Of a stretch of 14,550 bases of DNA, positions 7,044 to 14,549 are shown piece after piece. The DNA is from Clostridiaceae bacterium (GTDB lineage Bacteria; Bacillota; Clostridia; Saccharofermentanales; UBA5734). Below the pieces are notes generated by a model. The model was not told the DNA's origin. It did no database searches and worked only from the letters and a program-made list of their open reading frames with translations. The first letter of the stretch is position 1. Each line of letters starts with the position of its first letter. Location of the stretch: positions 1 to 14,550 of the forward strand of contig JAAYFZ010000066.1 of NCBI GenBank assembly GCA_012727965.1, written 5' to 3'. The position numbers were made by a program, and so were the translations under genes.

Positions 7044-8774
7044 GATCGTTCCGCGCTCAACATCTATACCGATGATTGAACCAGTTTTCAGAATCCTGGT
7101 CGCGTTTTCGCAGGCATATATTATCGGTATATCCAGCGCCAAGCCAACAATCGCGGCATGATTGCCTGGATCGGTGGTTTCAACGACCAGAGCCAATGCC
7201 TTCTTCATGACCGGCAGCATTTCATTATCTGTATGCGTCGCAACCAGAATATAGTCCTGGCGCAAATCAGCCAGCTTAAGATCCTCTAAACTATTAATTA
7301 CCAGTGCCTCGCCGGTAATATTGCCCTTGCCGATTCCTTTTCCATCTACAAGAATTCTGCCGATAGTCTGTACCTTCAGCGTATTAGTTGTACCACTCAT
7401 GCCAATAGGTGTACCGCCGGTAATAACTACAACATCGCCGTTATTAACCTTTCCGGATTCAAGAGCTTTATTCATGCCAAGCTCGAACATGGCATCGGTC
7501 GTATGAACTTCTTCAACCAGATAGGGATAAACACCCCAGGACAGAGCAAGCTGCCTGTATGATCTTGATGATACGGTTGTCGCGATAATCGGGCATTCAG
7601 GTCTGAATCTGGAAATCAATCTGGCCGTTCTGCCGCTATGCGTGACCGCTACGATCGCTGATGCCTTAAGATCCATCGCGGTCATGCATGTCGCATGGCT
7701 TATCGCGTTCGTGACACTGGAAACCATTTCATATCGCGACTTAATAAATTCCGCCCAATAATCAATTGATTTTTCTGTTTGTTCAGCGATACTAACCATC
7801 ATATTAAGACTCTCGAGCGGATACTTGCCGGCAGCAGTCTCTCCTGACAGCATAATAGCACTCGTCCCATCAAGTATCGCGTTAGCAACATCCGAAACCT
7901 CTGCTCTGGTAGGACGCGGATTTCTAATCATGGAATCCAGCATCTGTGTGGCGGTAATACAGGGTTTGCCGATTTTATAGCATTTCTCGATCAGCGCTTT
8001 TTGAACAGTAGGAACTTCCTGCATTGGTATTTCGACGCCGAGGTCTCCACGCGCGACCATGATGCCATCAGCAACCTTAAGTATTTCGTCAAAATTGCTG
8101 ATACCTTCACGATTCTCTATCTTAGCAATAATATGGATCGAGTCACCTTTATACTTCTCAAGAATCTTCTTGATTTCCAGAACATCTGCTGCCTTGCGCA
8201 CAAATGAAGCCGCGATAAAATCGAAATCTTGTTCGATCGCGAAGCGAATATCTTCTATATCCTTGGTCGTAAGAGCAGGTAAGTTGGTTTTTGCACCTGG
8301 CAGATTGACACTCTTATGGTTTGAAATAACATTGCCATTTAATACTCTACAGCGGACCTTGGTATCTTCAATGTCCATTACCTCAAGTTCTACCAGACCG
8401 TCATCGATCAGAATCGGCGAGCCTACAGTGACATCACGGTAGAATTCACCGTAACTGACATATATTAATTCCGCTGTTCCTATATCATTGCCAGGCAGTA
8501 ATGTGACAATTGATCCCTCTTTCAGTTCAGCCCTGCCATTTTCAAAATCACCGGTTCTGATTTCCGGGCCCTTTGTATCAAGCAGAAGTGCTATGGGTAT
8601 ATCAAGCTCTGCCCTAAGACGCTTGATTCTTTCTACTCGCGATAAATGTTCTTCATGATCTCCATGCGAAAAATTCAATCTGGCGACATTCATACCGGAC
8701 AGCATCAAACTGCGCAGTAAATCATCGTTTTCAATAGCAGGACCCATTGTACATATAATTTTGGTCTTCTTCAT
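7038..8774 (-). CDS. pyk: Pyruvate kinase with C-terminal PEP-utiliser-like extra domain
   Basis: Converts phosphoenolpyruvate and ADP to pyruvate and ATP in the last step of glycolysis, in the cytoplasm. I place the start at 8774 (578 residues): MKKTKIICTMGPA is the standard N-terminus, and GAGGTG lies about six bases upstream of that ATG. An earlier in-frame ATG at 8798 overlaps the preceding stop (TAATG) but lacks a good binding site. In this numbering, key motifs are NFSHG (34-38), DTKGPEIRTG (66-75), IAKIENREG with the catalytic Lys (216-224), MVARGDLGVEIP (239-250) and the long MLDSMIRNPRPTRAEV segment (278-293). The C-terminal allosteric domain ends near 470. A further ~95 residues form the extra swivelling domain of Bacillus-type enzymes, but its usual GGxTSHAA is replaced by TDPGNHAA (534-541). 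It follows an unrecognised membrane protein in the same direction, probably as one operon. Confidence 0.97.
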   Translation of the reverse strand: MKKTKIICTMGPAIENDDLLRSLMLSGMNVARLNFSHGDHEEHLSRVERIKRLRAELDIPIALLLDTKGPEIRTGDFENGRAELKEGSIVTLLPGNDIGTAELIYVSYGEFYRDVTVGSPILIDDGLVELEVMDIEDTKVRCRVLNGNVISNHKSVNLPGAKTNLPALTTKDIEDIRFAIEQDFDFIAASFVRKAADVLEIKKILEKYKGDSIHIIAKIENREGISNFDEILKVADGIMVARGDLGVEIPMQEVPTVQKALIEKCYKIGKPCITATQMLDSMIRNPRPTRAEVSDVANAILDGTSAIMLSGETAAGKYPLESLNMMVSIAEQTEKSIDYWAEFIKSRYEMVSSVTNAISHATCMTAMDLKASAIVAVTHSGRTARLISRFRPECPIIATTVSSRSYRQLALSWGVYPYLVEEVHTTDAMFELGMNKALESGKVNNGDVVVITGGTPIGMSGTTNTLKVQTIGRILVDGKGIGKGNITGEALVINSLEDLKLADLRQDYILVATHTDNEMLPVMKKALALVVETTDPGNHAAIVGLALDIPIIYACENATRILKTGSIIGIDVERGTIS

Positions 8775-8797
8775 AAAAACACCTCGCTTATTGAGCA

Positions 8798-9400
8798 TTA
8801 TTTATGGGTCTCACGCAAGATATATCTTTGTGTCACATAGTCCCAGGACCATTGTACTAATTTAACAGCAATTAAGATCAAGATAGGTACAATGATCGCG
8901 ACGCCGATAATGATCAGAAGTCTCAGTACTATCATCAGCCCGCCGCCTATGATGCCAAGAAGCATTCCTGTTGCTCTGCCGAAACCCTCGAAGAATTCAG
9001 TGGCATTACTAATTGATAAATTGATCTCTTCAATTAACGTCTGCGGCAGATCAGTCAGATCAAGTGTATATTTGGGCAGCATAACCTGATAACTGACTAC
9101 ATATACCGCTGCAAATTTGAAAAACTGAACTAATAGAATCAGCAGCTTGAGCGGCAGATTCAGTTGATAATAGATCCTGGCTGCAAAGGGTGTAGCCAGC
9201 AGGAAAAGAATGATAAAAATAACGTACATGGCTGTTGGCAGATCAAGCCAGAACTTAAGTTTATCTGGGAATATCAACAGCCAGAGAAATATTCCACTGA
9301 TAATCGTTCCAAGGAAAATATGGAAGCCAACGTGACGCTGCGTTTCATACTCTGTATCGCTCCACAATGGCCCCAATAGAAACCCTTCGAGAAAATCCAT
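8798..9400 (-). CDS. Unrecognised multi-spanning membrane protein, upstream of pyk
   Basis: A 200-residue integral membrane protein of no family I recognise. Hydrophobic segments lie at about 25-44, 55-78, 82-103 and 145-180; the last is long enough for one or two helices. A polar loop at 108-143 separates the third and fourth regions. The C-terminus is basic (QRYILRETHK). The start is supported by GGAAGG eight bases before the ATG. Its stop codon sits 23 bases upstream of the preferred pyk start, so the two genes are likely co-transcribed from the promoter near 9452-9480. The pairing suggests, but does not show, a link to central metabolism or simply shared expression. No transporter signature is visible. 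Confidence 0.8.
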   Translation of the reverse strand: MDFLEGFLLGPLWSDTEYETQRHVGFHIFLGTIISGIFLWLLIFPDKLKFWLDLPTAMYVIFIILFLLATPFAARIYYQLNLPLKLLILLVQFFKFAAVYVVSYQVMLPKYTLDLTDLPQTLIEEINLSISNATEFFEGFGRATGMLLGIIGGGLMIVLRLLIIIGVAIIVPILILIAVKLVQWSWDYVTQRYILRETHK

Positions 9401-9451
9401 CTGCTAATCCTTCCAATCACTTCACTTAAATGCATAAGATGCACTGCGAAT

Positions 9452-9480
9452 ATTTTACCAAATATAACAATAACGGTAAA
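9452..9480 (-). promoter_or_regulatory. Candidate promoter for the membrane protein-pyk operon
   Basis: On the - strand TTTACC (9475-9480; four of six) and TAAAAT (9452-9457; five of six) are exactly 17 bases apart. The -10 lies about 52 bases before the ATG at 9400. The surrounding gap (9401-9539) is A+T-rich and contains no other recognisable element. Confidence 0.5.
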
Positions 9481-9539
9481 CAAAACAACCTTAGGCCGAA
9501 ATAATATAACTCCAAATGATTTGCAATGTGACCGTTTAT

Positions 9540-9974
9540 TTACTGGATCCTAACTGGTATCCTGCTAATTTGTTCGATCGTTCGAATAAATTTGCGCCAA
9601 ATTCTGTTCTGCTGACTTCTGCCCTTGATGCACCAGCATTCATCACCACTGTGCAGCAGTATTTGCCAACTGCTGCCAACTGCTGTTGTATCATCATCAG
9701 GAGCTGCGCTAAAAATGTCTGGTCTGGAGCTATTATCTTTACCTGTCAGAGGACAACTGCAATCAGGAGTATAAACAGCACATAGGTCCGGCATAAGTCG
9801 TCTGATCATTTCAACCTCGGTAAAAGTCATAGATCTGACGAAATTATTACTCCAGTGATTGCTGTCTTTCCAGACTATCAAACCTTTTGCAAGATCCAGC
9901 CTGATGTTCAGAAAACCCTTCCTGTACACGGCTAGCTCACAGTCGATCGATTCAATTGTATGGCAAAAGTCCAT
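9540..9974 (-). CDS. Small unrecognised cytoplasmic protein with two CxC motifs
   Basis: A 144-residue protein with no signal peptide or membrane helix and no family I can name. Seven cysteines are present: C4, C12, C65, C72, C74, C113 and C115. The last four form two CxC pairs (PDCSCP and DECWCI) that could bind a metal or form disulfides, but this is inference. The N-terminal part (12-35) looks like beta strands. Residues 51-67 (TEVEMIRRLMPDLCAVY) and the basic, amphipathic C-terminus (125-138) look helical. GGAGGG lies four bases before the ATG, and a promoter with a perfect extended -10 lies just upstream, which supports a real, separately expressed gene. A 10-bp tandem repeat lies within it (9664-9683). 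The frame stays open with or without one copy, so an old frameshift cannot be excluded. Confidence 0.7.
   Translation of the reverse strand: MDFCHTIESIDCELAVYRKGFLNIRLDLAKGLIVWKDSNHWSNNFVRSMTFTEVEMIRRLMPDLCAVYTPDCSCPLTGKDNSSRPDIFSAAPDDDTTAVGSSWQILLHSGDECWCIKGRSQQNRIWRKFIRTIEQISRIPVRIQ
9664..9683. repeat. Two tandem copies of a 10-bp unit inside the 9540-9974 gene
   Basis: TGCCAACTGC occurs twice without a gap (9664-9673 and 9674-9683) and is followed by TG of a partial third copy. Ten is not a multiple of three, so gain or loss of one unit would shift the frame and replace roughly the last 45 codons. Confidence 0.8.
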
Positions 9975-10015
9975 ATGCCCTCCGGATCCATGATTACGGC
10001 GAAGTCATGCATGAA

Positions 10016-10043
10016 ATTATAACACCTGAACAGCTAAACTCAA
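10016..10043 (-). promoter_or_regulatory. Strong candidate promoter for the 9540-9974 gene
   Basis: On the - strand TTGAGT (10038-10043; four of six) and a perfect TATAAT (10016-10021) are 16 bases apart. TGT directly before TATAAT makes an extended -10. Transcription would start near 10009, giving a leader of about 35 bases. It lies between the peptidase stop codon and the small gene, with no visible terminator for the upstream operon. Confidence 0.6.
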
Positions 10044-10049
10044 AACGGA

Positions 10050-11183
10050 TCAGACTATTCTCTGGATAGTCATCAATTCCCGAACCAATGATGTGAGCTG
10101 ATGCAGATGCTCGATCTTGATGCTCTCATCACAGGAATGTACATTCTCCATACCAACAGCAAGTACGATTCCTTCCATACCTAGTTGTACAAGATGATTC
10201 AAGTCACTACCGCCGCCGCCTTGAGCAAAAACTGGATTTAGTCCCAAATTATTGCAGGCATGTCTGAACAAAACAGCGGATATACTGTCCTCAGCCGTCT
10301 TAAATGGCAGATAGGAACGTTTGCGTTCGACTTCAAGAACTGCTCCGGATTTCTGACATGCTGATTCTACACAACTTCGCATGTTGTCTGCCTGTGCCAT
10401 CAGTAACTCAATTGAATGCGCTCTGCATTCGGCTGTAAACTCGCAGTGCTCAGCCACAATGTTTGTTACTGAACCTCCTTCTATACGTCCGACATTTGCA
10501 GTAACACCTGAAGACAGCCTGCCCAGCTCCATCGCTGCAATAGCGGAAGCTGCAGTATTGATCGCACTTATTCCTTGTTCAGGAGCTATACCGGCATGTG
10601 CGGCTTTGCCCCGTATTTTAAAATTAAAATCTATATGACCAGGTGCTGAGTTTACTGCAAGTCCGGGAGCGCCCCCGGTATCAAGTACATAAGCTATTTC
10701 AGACTTGAGCCAGCCCGGATTTATATGTCGGCTTCCCTGCAGGTGCAATTCCTCCGCTACTGTAAAAAGCAGCTCCATATCACTATGAGGTGTGCCCATT
10801 TTCCGGATCTGCCAAAGTGCAGTTAAAATTGCTGCCGCACCTGCCATATCATCAGCACCAAGAATTGTTTTGCCATCCGATTTGATCATACCATTATCAA
10901 TGACAACTTGTTTGTTACGGCAAGGTTCAACCGTATCCAGATGTATTGAAAAAAGCTTAGAGGGACCTGGCAGCTCCCCTGGAATCCTACAGACAAGATT
11001 ACCTGACTCTCCGCCGATCTTATTTGCGGTCTCATCCTCCTCAAGCTCAAGTCCAAGTTCAGCTCGCAGCCATTTTTTCAGCCAGGCAGCAATCTCTCCT
11101 TCATGAAGTGAAGGGGCGTCATGTCTGACGAGCTCACAAAAAAGCTCAACCGTCATCTTGTTCTGATCCATCTGGTCGTACAT
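10050..11183 (-). CDS. Peptidase T-like M20-family metallopeptidase
   Basis: Cytoplasmic zinc aminopeptidase or deacylase of the M20 family, closest in pattern to the peptidase T-like group that includes Bacillus YqjE. The five expected metal ligands are visible: H81 in SIHLDTVEP, D111 in GADDMAG, E145 (with catalytic E144) in VAEELHLQGS, D168 in VLDTGG and H349 in ENVHS. The central dimerisation domain starts near RGKAAHAG (191-198). A glycine-rich GGGGSDLN (322-329) precedes the last ligand. The 377-residue length is slightly above the group's usual size because of a short N-terminal extension. AAGGAG lies about eight bases before the ATG at 11183, which supports this start over M5 or M10. 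The gap from the trmL stop is 17 bases, so it is likely the last gene of the rapZ operon. Its substrate is unknown. Confidence 0.9.
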   Translation of the reverse strand: MYDQMDQNKMTVELFCELVRHDAPSLHEGEIAAWLKKWLRAELGLELEEDETANKIGGESGNLVCRIPGELPGPSKLFSIHLDTVEPCRNKQVVIDNGMIKSDGKTILGADDMAGAAAILTALWQIRKMGTPHSDMELLFTVAEELHLQGSRHINPGWLKSEIAYVLDTGGAPGLAVNSAPGHIDFNFKIRGKAAHAGIAPEQGISAINTAASAIAAMELGRLSSGVTANVGRIEGGSVTNIVAEHCEFTAECRAHSIELLMAQADNMRSCVESACQKSGAVLEVERKRSYLPFKTAEDSISAVLFRHACNNLGLNPVFAQGGGGSDLNHLVQLGMEGIVLAVGMENVHSCDESIKIEHLHQLTSLVRELMTIQRIV

Positions 11184-11200
11184 TAAAAATTCTCCTTGGT

Positions 11201-11698
11201 CTAGTGCGGGGACTGACTGGCTAGAAAATCACTCTCCCCAGACAATCCTGGGAAGCCCAATTGTCTTAGTGCCTCGTATATGACTATCGCAGCGGAGTTC
11301 GACAGATTAAGCGATCTGGCGCTGCTTATCATTGGTATTCTGATGCATCTTTCCGGATGAGCAAGAAGCAGCGGCTCAGGTAGACCTTTTGTCTCTTTGC
11401 CAAATAGAATAACACTATCTAGCGAATATGTGGCATCAGCATAGGTCTTATCAGCTTTGGTTGTAGCATAGTAAATGCTGCGGCCAAAAAAGCTGCGGAG
11501 GCAGCTGTCCAGGTCGGGCCATATAGTCAAGTCCAGATCAAACCAGTAATCTAGTCCGGCTCGCTTAACCTGACGGTCATCAATTTTGAAACCAAGAGGT
11601 TCTATCAGATGCAGTCTGACTCCGGCAGCTACACATGTTCTGGCAATATTCCCTGTATTCTGAGGTATCTCTGGTTCTACCAACACAATATCGATCAT
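11201..11698 (-). CDS. trmL: tRNA (cytidine/uridine-34-2'-O)-methyltransferase TrmL (SPOUT family)
   Basis: Methylates the 2'-O of the wobble nucleotide in tRNA-Leu isoacceptors using S-adenosylmethionine. The 165-residue length is typical of single-domain TrmL/YibK/CspR. Signature motifs are EPEIPQNTGNIAR (8-20), LIEPLGF with DDRQVKRAGLDYW (31-52), LFGKETKGLP (98-107) and the knot-forming IPMISSARSLNLSNSAAI (121-138). The start is supported by GAGGAA upstream of an ATG that overlaps the whiA stop by four bases (ATGA), implying translational coupling. TrmL is not a usual member of the whiA cluster in Bacillus, so its place here may reflect lineage-specific shuffling. Confidence 0.95.
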   Translation of the reverse strand: MIDIVLVEPEIPQNTGNIARTCVAAGVRLHLIEPLGFKIDDRQVKRAGLDYWFDLDLTIWPDLDSCLRSFFGRSIYYATTKADKTYADATYSLDSVILFGKETKGLPEPLLLAHPERCIRIPMISSARSLNLSNSAAIVIYEALRQLGFPGLSGESDFLASQSPH

Positions 11699-12627
11699 TT
11701 AGTTTCCTCTGTAATCTGGCCAAGCATTTCTCCAGCTAAACGCTCAAGCTTCTTAAGCCGATGATTCATGCCGGATTTTCCGAGCGGAGGCTCCATTATC
11801 TCTCCAAGCTCCTTGAGTGAACAGTCAGGATTTGAGAGTCTTGCTTTTGCCGTCATAAGCAAATCTTCTGGCAGAAACCCTAAGCCGTGCTGTTCCTCCA
11901 GCTGCCTGATCAGCTCAAGCTGTCTGGCAGAAGCATTTGCAATTCTCTGGGAGTTCGCGCTGTCACAATTGACAACTCTATTTACAGAATTTCGCATCTC
12001 TTTCTCAACTCGCAGTGATTCGAAATCGAGAAGAGCCATATGTGCTCCGCACTGCAGAAGCAAGTCAGCTATCTGCTTGCCATCTTTTACATATAGCACG
12101 CTGTAGCCCTGCCGCTTGAGCAGATGTGTATGGATATCGAAGCTCTGTAGCAGTTCATCCAGCCAAACTGCTGCCGGCTGACGTCTTAGAGCAAACTCCA
12201 GGTGATAGGCCTGCCTTGGATCGCCGATCGAACCGCTGGCCAGAAACATGCTTCTTATGACTGCTTGCCCCTGCTGTGCTGTGAGCTTCGGGATATCACT
12301 AAGATTGTTAAGTACAGGGTCATAGCCAAAACAATCCCGCAAATCCTGCGAAATCAGTCTGTACGTTTCTCGCTTACTTACTGAAACTGATGTAAGTTCA
12401 CGGCCGCTCTGATTCTCGGCATCAGTCTGATATACCTGGCTGAACCACTCAGTGACCAGCTCCGCGAATCCTTTATGAGATGTTGACAGTTGTATCAGGT
12501 TTGTCCGCAGCCGACCGGCAGCAAACAAGCTTGCAAGCAGCAGCAGCTGCATATTTTCGGAGTCCTGAACGCAAACCTCATAAAGCTCGTCTTTTACCTG
12601 TCTGGAAAAACTAGTGAAATCAGCCAT
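11695..12627 (-). CDS. whiA: Sporulation/cell-division DNA-binding protein WhiA
   Basis: DNA-binding protein conserved in Gram-positive bacteria. It is linked to cell division and chromosome segregation in Bacillus and is a sporulation regulator in Streptomyces. I place the start at 12627 (310 residues): MADFTSFSRQVKDEL matches the usual N-terminus, and AGGAG lies eight bases upstream. The longer frame to 12663 would add 12 codons lying inside yvcK. The LAGLIDADG-homing-endonuclease-like part shows LASGSIGDP and YHLEF (about 129-145). NRVVNCDSANSQR (216-228) is the conserved central motif. The C-terminal helix-turn-helix is RLSNPDCSLKELGE with GKSGMNHRLKKLE (263-296). Endonuclease catalytic residues are not evident, as is usual for WhiA. 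It overlaps yvcK by eight bases and trmL by four. Confidence 0.96.
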   Translation of the reverse strand: MADFTSFSRQVKDELYEVCVQDSENMQLLLLASLFAAGRLRTNLIQLSTSHKGFAELVTEWFSQVYQTDAENQSGRELTSVSVSKRETYRLISQDLRDCFGYDPVLNNLSDIPKLTAQQGQAVIRSMFLASGSIGDPRQAYHLEFALRRQPAAVWLDELLQSFDIHTHLLKRQGYSVLYVKDGKQIADLLLQCGAHMALLDFESLRVEKEMRNSVNRVVNCDSANSQRIANASARQLELIRQLEEQHGLGFLPEDLLMTAKARLSNPDCSLKELGEIMEPPLGKSGMNHRLKKLERLAGEMLGQITEETK

Positions 12628-13675
12628 TTCCCTTGCTCCTGACATCCTGTTCCAGATTATCAAGCAGTGAAATTACTGTTCTGGCCAAAATAGTGTGGTC
12701 ATGTCTGATTTTTCCGTCATGAACGCATGCTAGAGGGCCTTCTATCAGCTCTATGCCGAGCTCAATTATCCTGTCGCGGTCTGTCGTTACAGGTATTGCG
12801 CTCTGAAGATGATAGCGCTCAATAAGTTCTTCATCGATCCAGGCATTGTTGACAACGCAATAATCAATAGGTTTTTTGCAATCGCAGCTACGATACATAT
12901 GTCTAAGGATAGCTTCGATATGTCTGGTCGTATCATAATCTATCGTCTCTGCAGGCTGAGTCATTATATTGCCTACATAAACTGTGGGCGCCCGACTGCT
13001 CTCGATGGCCTGGCAGATTTCCGGAAATAGCAAATTAGGAATGATGCTCGTATAGAGACTTCCCGGGCCAAGTACGAGCAGCTCAGCCTTTTTGATCGCA
13101 TCAACAGCTTCAGGCATTGGCAGTGCATCGGCTGGCTGCATGAAAATATCGACGATGTCACTGCTCTCAGGTCTGGGCCTGTCGCCGATTTCCGATTCAC
13201 CAATAATCATGGTGCCATCAGACAGCATCGCACTTATGTTTACATCCTGAAGACTAACCGGAAGAACTCTGCCCTTAACAGCAAGTACCTTTGATACATT
13301 GATGATCGCTTCATAGAAATTACCGCAAACGGAATTCATAGCTGCAATAAAAAGATTGCCGAAGCTCTGTCCGGACAGACGTCCCTCGTGGAAACGGTAA
13401 TGGAAGAGATCGCTGAGCAAGGGCTCAGTATCAGCAAGTGCCAGGATGCAGTTTCTGATATCGCCCGGCGGCAGCATACCCATATCCTCGCGCAGCATGC
13501 CTGAAGAGCCGCCATTGTCAGCAACAGTGACAATGGCTGTCAGATTATGCGTATAAAGCTTAAGCCCTCTAAGAAGTGTTGACAGGCCTGTGCCGCCGCC
13601 TATAACAGTTATGTGCGGACCAATCCTGGGATTTCTGGCATACTTAATGAGCTTTTCTTCTGTATCTGTTAGCAT
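12620..13675 (-). CDS. yvcK: YvcK/GlmR, CofD-like gluconeogenesis factor
   Basis: UDP-GlcNAc-binding protein of the CofD-like superfamily. In Bacillus it is needed for growth on gluconeogenic carbon sources and, under the name GlmR, stimulates GlmS to supply cell-wall precursors. The 351-residue length is slightly over the usual ~320 because of a short N-terminal extension before HITVIGGGTGLS (21-32). Other signature parts are VTVADNGGSSGMLR (49-62), LPPGDIRNCILAL (68-80), GQSFGNLFIAA (102-112) and LGPGSLYTSIIPNLL (202-216). GAGGT lies upstream of the ATG, 16 bases after the rapZ stop. Its position between rapZ and whiA is the conserved Bacillota order. Confidence 0.96.
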   Translation of the reverse strand: MLTDTEEKLIKYARNPRIGPHITVIGGGTGLSTLLRGLKLYTHNLTAIVTVADNGGSSGMLREDMGMLPPGDIRNCILALADTEPLLSDLFHYRFHEGRLSGQSFGNLFIAAMNSVCGNFYEAIINVSKVLAVKGRVLPVSLQDVNISAMLSDGTMIIGESEIGDRPRPESSDIVDIFMQPADALPMPEAVDAIKKAELLVLGPGSLYTSIIPNLLFPEICQAIESSRAPTVYVGNIMTQPAETIDYDTTRHIEAILRHMYRSCDCKKPIDYCVVNNAWIDEELIERYHLQSAIPVTTDRDRIIELGIELIEGPLACVHDGKIRHDHTILARTVISLLDNLEQDVRSKGNG

Positions 13676-13691
13676 ATACTACCTCGAATGC

Positions 13692-14549
13692 CTAATTATC
13701 TTCAGAATTGAGACGACGGGCTAAACGTGGATCTTTGTCGATATCACGATGATCAACCAGTACTCTTAGCCTGTTATCTCTCAACCTGTTAGCAAGATCC
13801 TCTGCAAGAGCAACCGAGCGATGGCGCCCGCCAGTACAGCCAACACCTACTGTCAGTCGTACTTTTCCTTCGCGAATATAATAAGGAATAGTATATTCGA
13901 AAATATCCTCCTGCTTATCCATATATTCTGTCGTTTCCTTGAAGCTGAGAACATGTTCTGAAACCGCCTGATCGAGACCTGAAAGCGGTCGGAGTTTTGG
14001 AATATAGTATGGATTGGGTATAAACCTCACATCAATAACACAGTCACAATCAGCTGGAATACCATATTTGAAGCCAAATGATTGTATGAGAATCGTCATG
14101 CGCTCATCACGGTCACTGCTAGATAGCATCTCATATAGTTTATTGCGTAAATCAGAAGGTGTAAGCTCAGTCGTATCAATTATGTCAGAAGCCATCGCAC
14201 GCAGAATCTCAAGACGGGTTCGTTCAATCTGTATTGCCTTGGTCAGACCATGGCTCTGTGCCAGCGGATGATTCCGGCGGCTCTGTTTATATCTGTTTAT
14301 CAGAGCCTGGTCAGCTGCCTCCAGATATACCACTCGATACTTTGCGCCCATTTTAGCTATGTGCTCAAGATTAGGAAAAAGTTCGTCCAGGCTGGCACTG
14401 CGGACATCTATGCCAAAAGCCAACCGCTGCGGCTCATCAGCAACCTGCCCGTTTACACGTTGATGAGCATAGGCTTTTATCAGTTCAGGCAGAAGCTGAG
14501 GCGGTAGATTGTCGATACAGAAATAACCCATATCCTCAAGGTAGTTCAG
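13692..14549 (-). CDS. rapZ: RapZ/YvcJ nucleotide-binding protein (5' end outside window)
   Basis: P-loop nucleotide-binding protein. In Escherichia coli it is an RNase adaptor controlling glmS mRNA through small RNAs; in Bacillus YvcJ hydrolyses nucleotides and affects competence. The frame is open to the window edge: codons before the ATG at 14531 read LNYLED, which continues into MGYFCIDNLPP exactly as in family members. That ATG is therefore internal, and roughly 15-20 residues carrying the Walker A motif (GxSGAGKS) are missing. Counting from that ATG, SFGFKYGIP (151-159), RFIPNPYYIPKLRPLSGLD (169-187) and GCTGGRHRSVALAE (231-244) are the conserved C-terminal motifs. It is the first visible gene of the operon with yvcK and whiA; the promoter lies beyond the edge. 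Confidence 0.95.
   Translation of the reverse strand: MNYLEDMGYFCIDNLPPQLLPELIKAYAHQRVNGQVADEPQRLAFGIDVRSASLDELFPNLEHIAKMGAKYRVVYLEAADQALINRYKQSRRNHPLAQSHGLTKAIQIERTRLEILRAMASDIIDTTELTPSDLRNKLYEMLSSSDRDERMTILIQSFGFKYGIPADCDCVIDVRFIPNPYYIPKLRPLSGLDQAVSEHVLSFKETTEYMDKQEDIFEYTIPYYIREGKVRLTVGVGCTGGRHRSVALAEDLANRLRDNRLRVLVDHRDIDKDPRLARRLNSEDN

Noticed and set aside
7036..7047. Perfect 12-bp palindrome GATCAGCTGATC
   Set aside because: It lies across the last codons of pyruvate kinase, where the reading frame explains it. There is no U-run and no second copy, so I treat it as chance apart from its overlap with the 18-bp repeat.
8775..8798. Longer pyruvate kinase start (ATG at 8798, TAATG overlap)
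   Set aside because: There is no good ribosome binding site, and MLNKRGVF precedes the standard MKKTKI start. GAGGTG is positioned for the second ATG.
9454..9480. Inverted repeat TTTACC/GGTAAA as a terminator of the 9540-9974 gene
   Set aside because: Six-bp arms with a 15-base A+T loop would not terminate. The same bases form a well-spaced promoter instead.
12628..12663. Longer whiA start (ATG at 12663)
   Set aside because: It would add 12 residues with no family counterpart, lying wholly inside yvcK. The ATG at 12627 has AGGAG at good spacing and the usual N-terminus.
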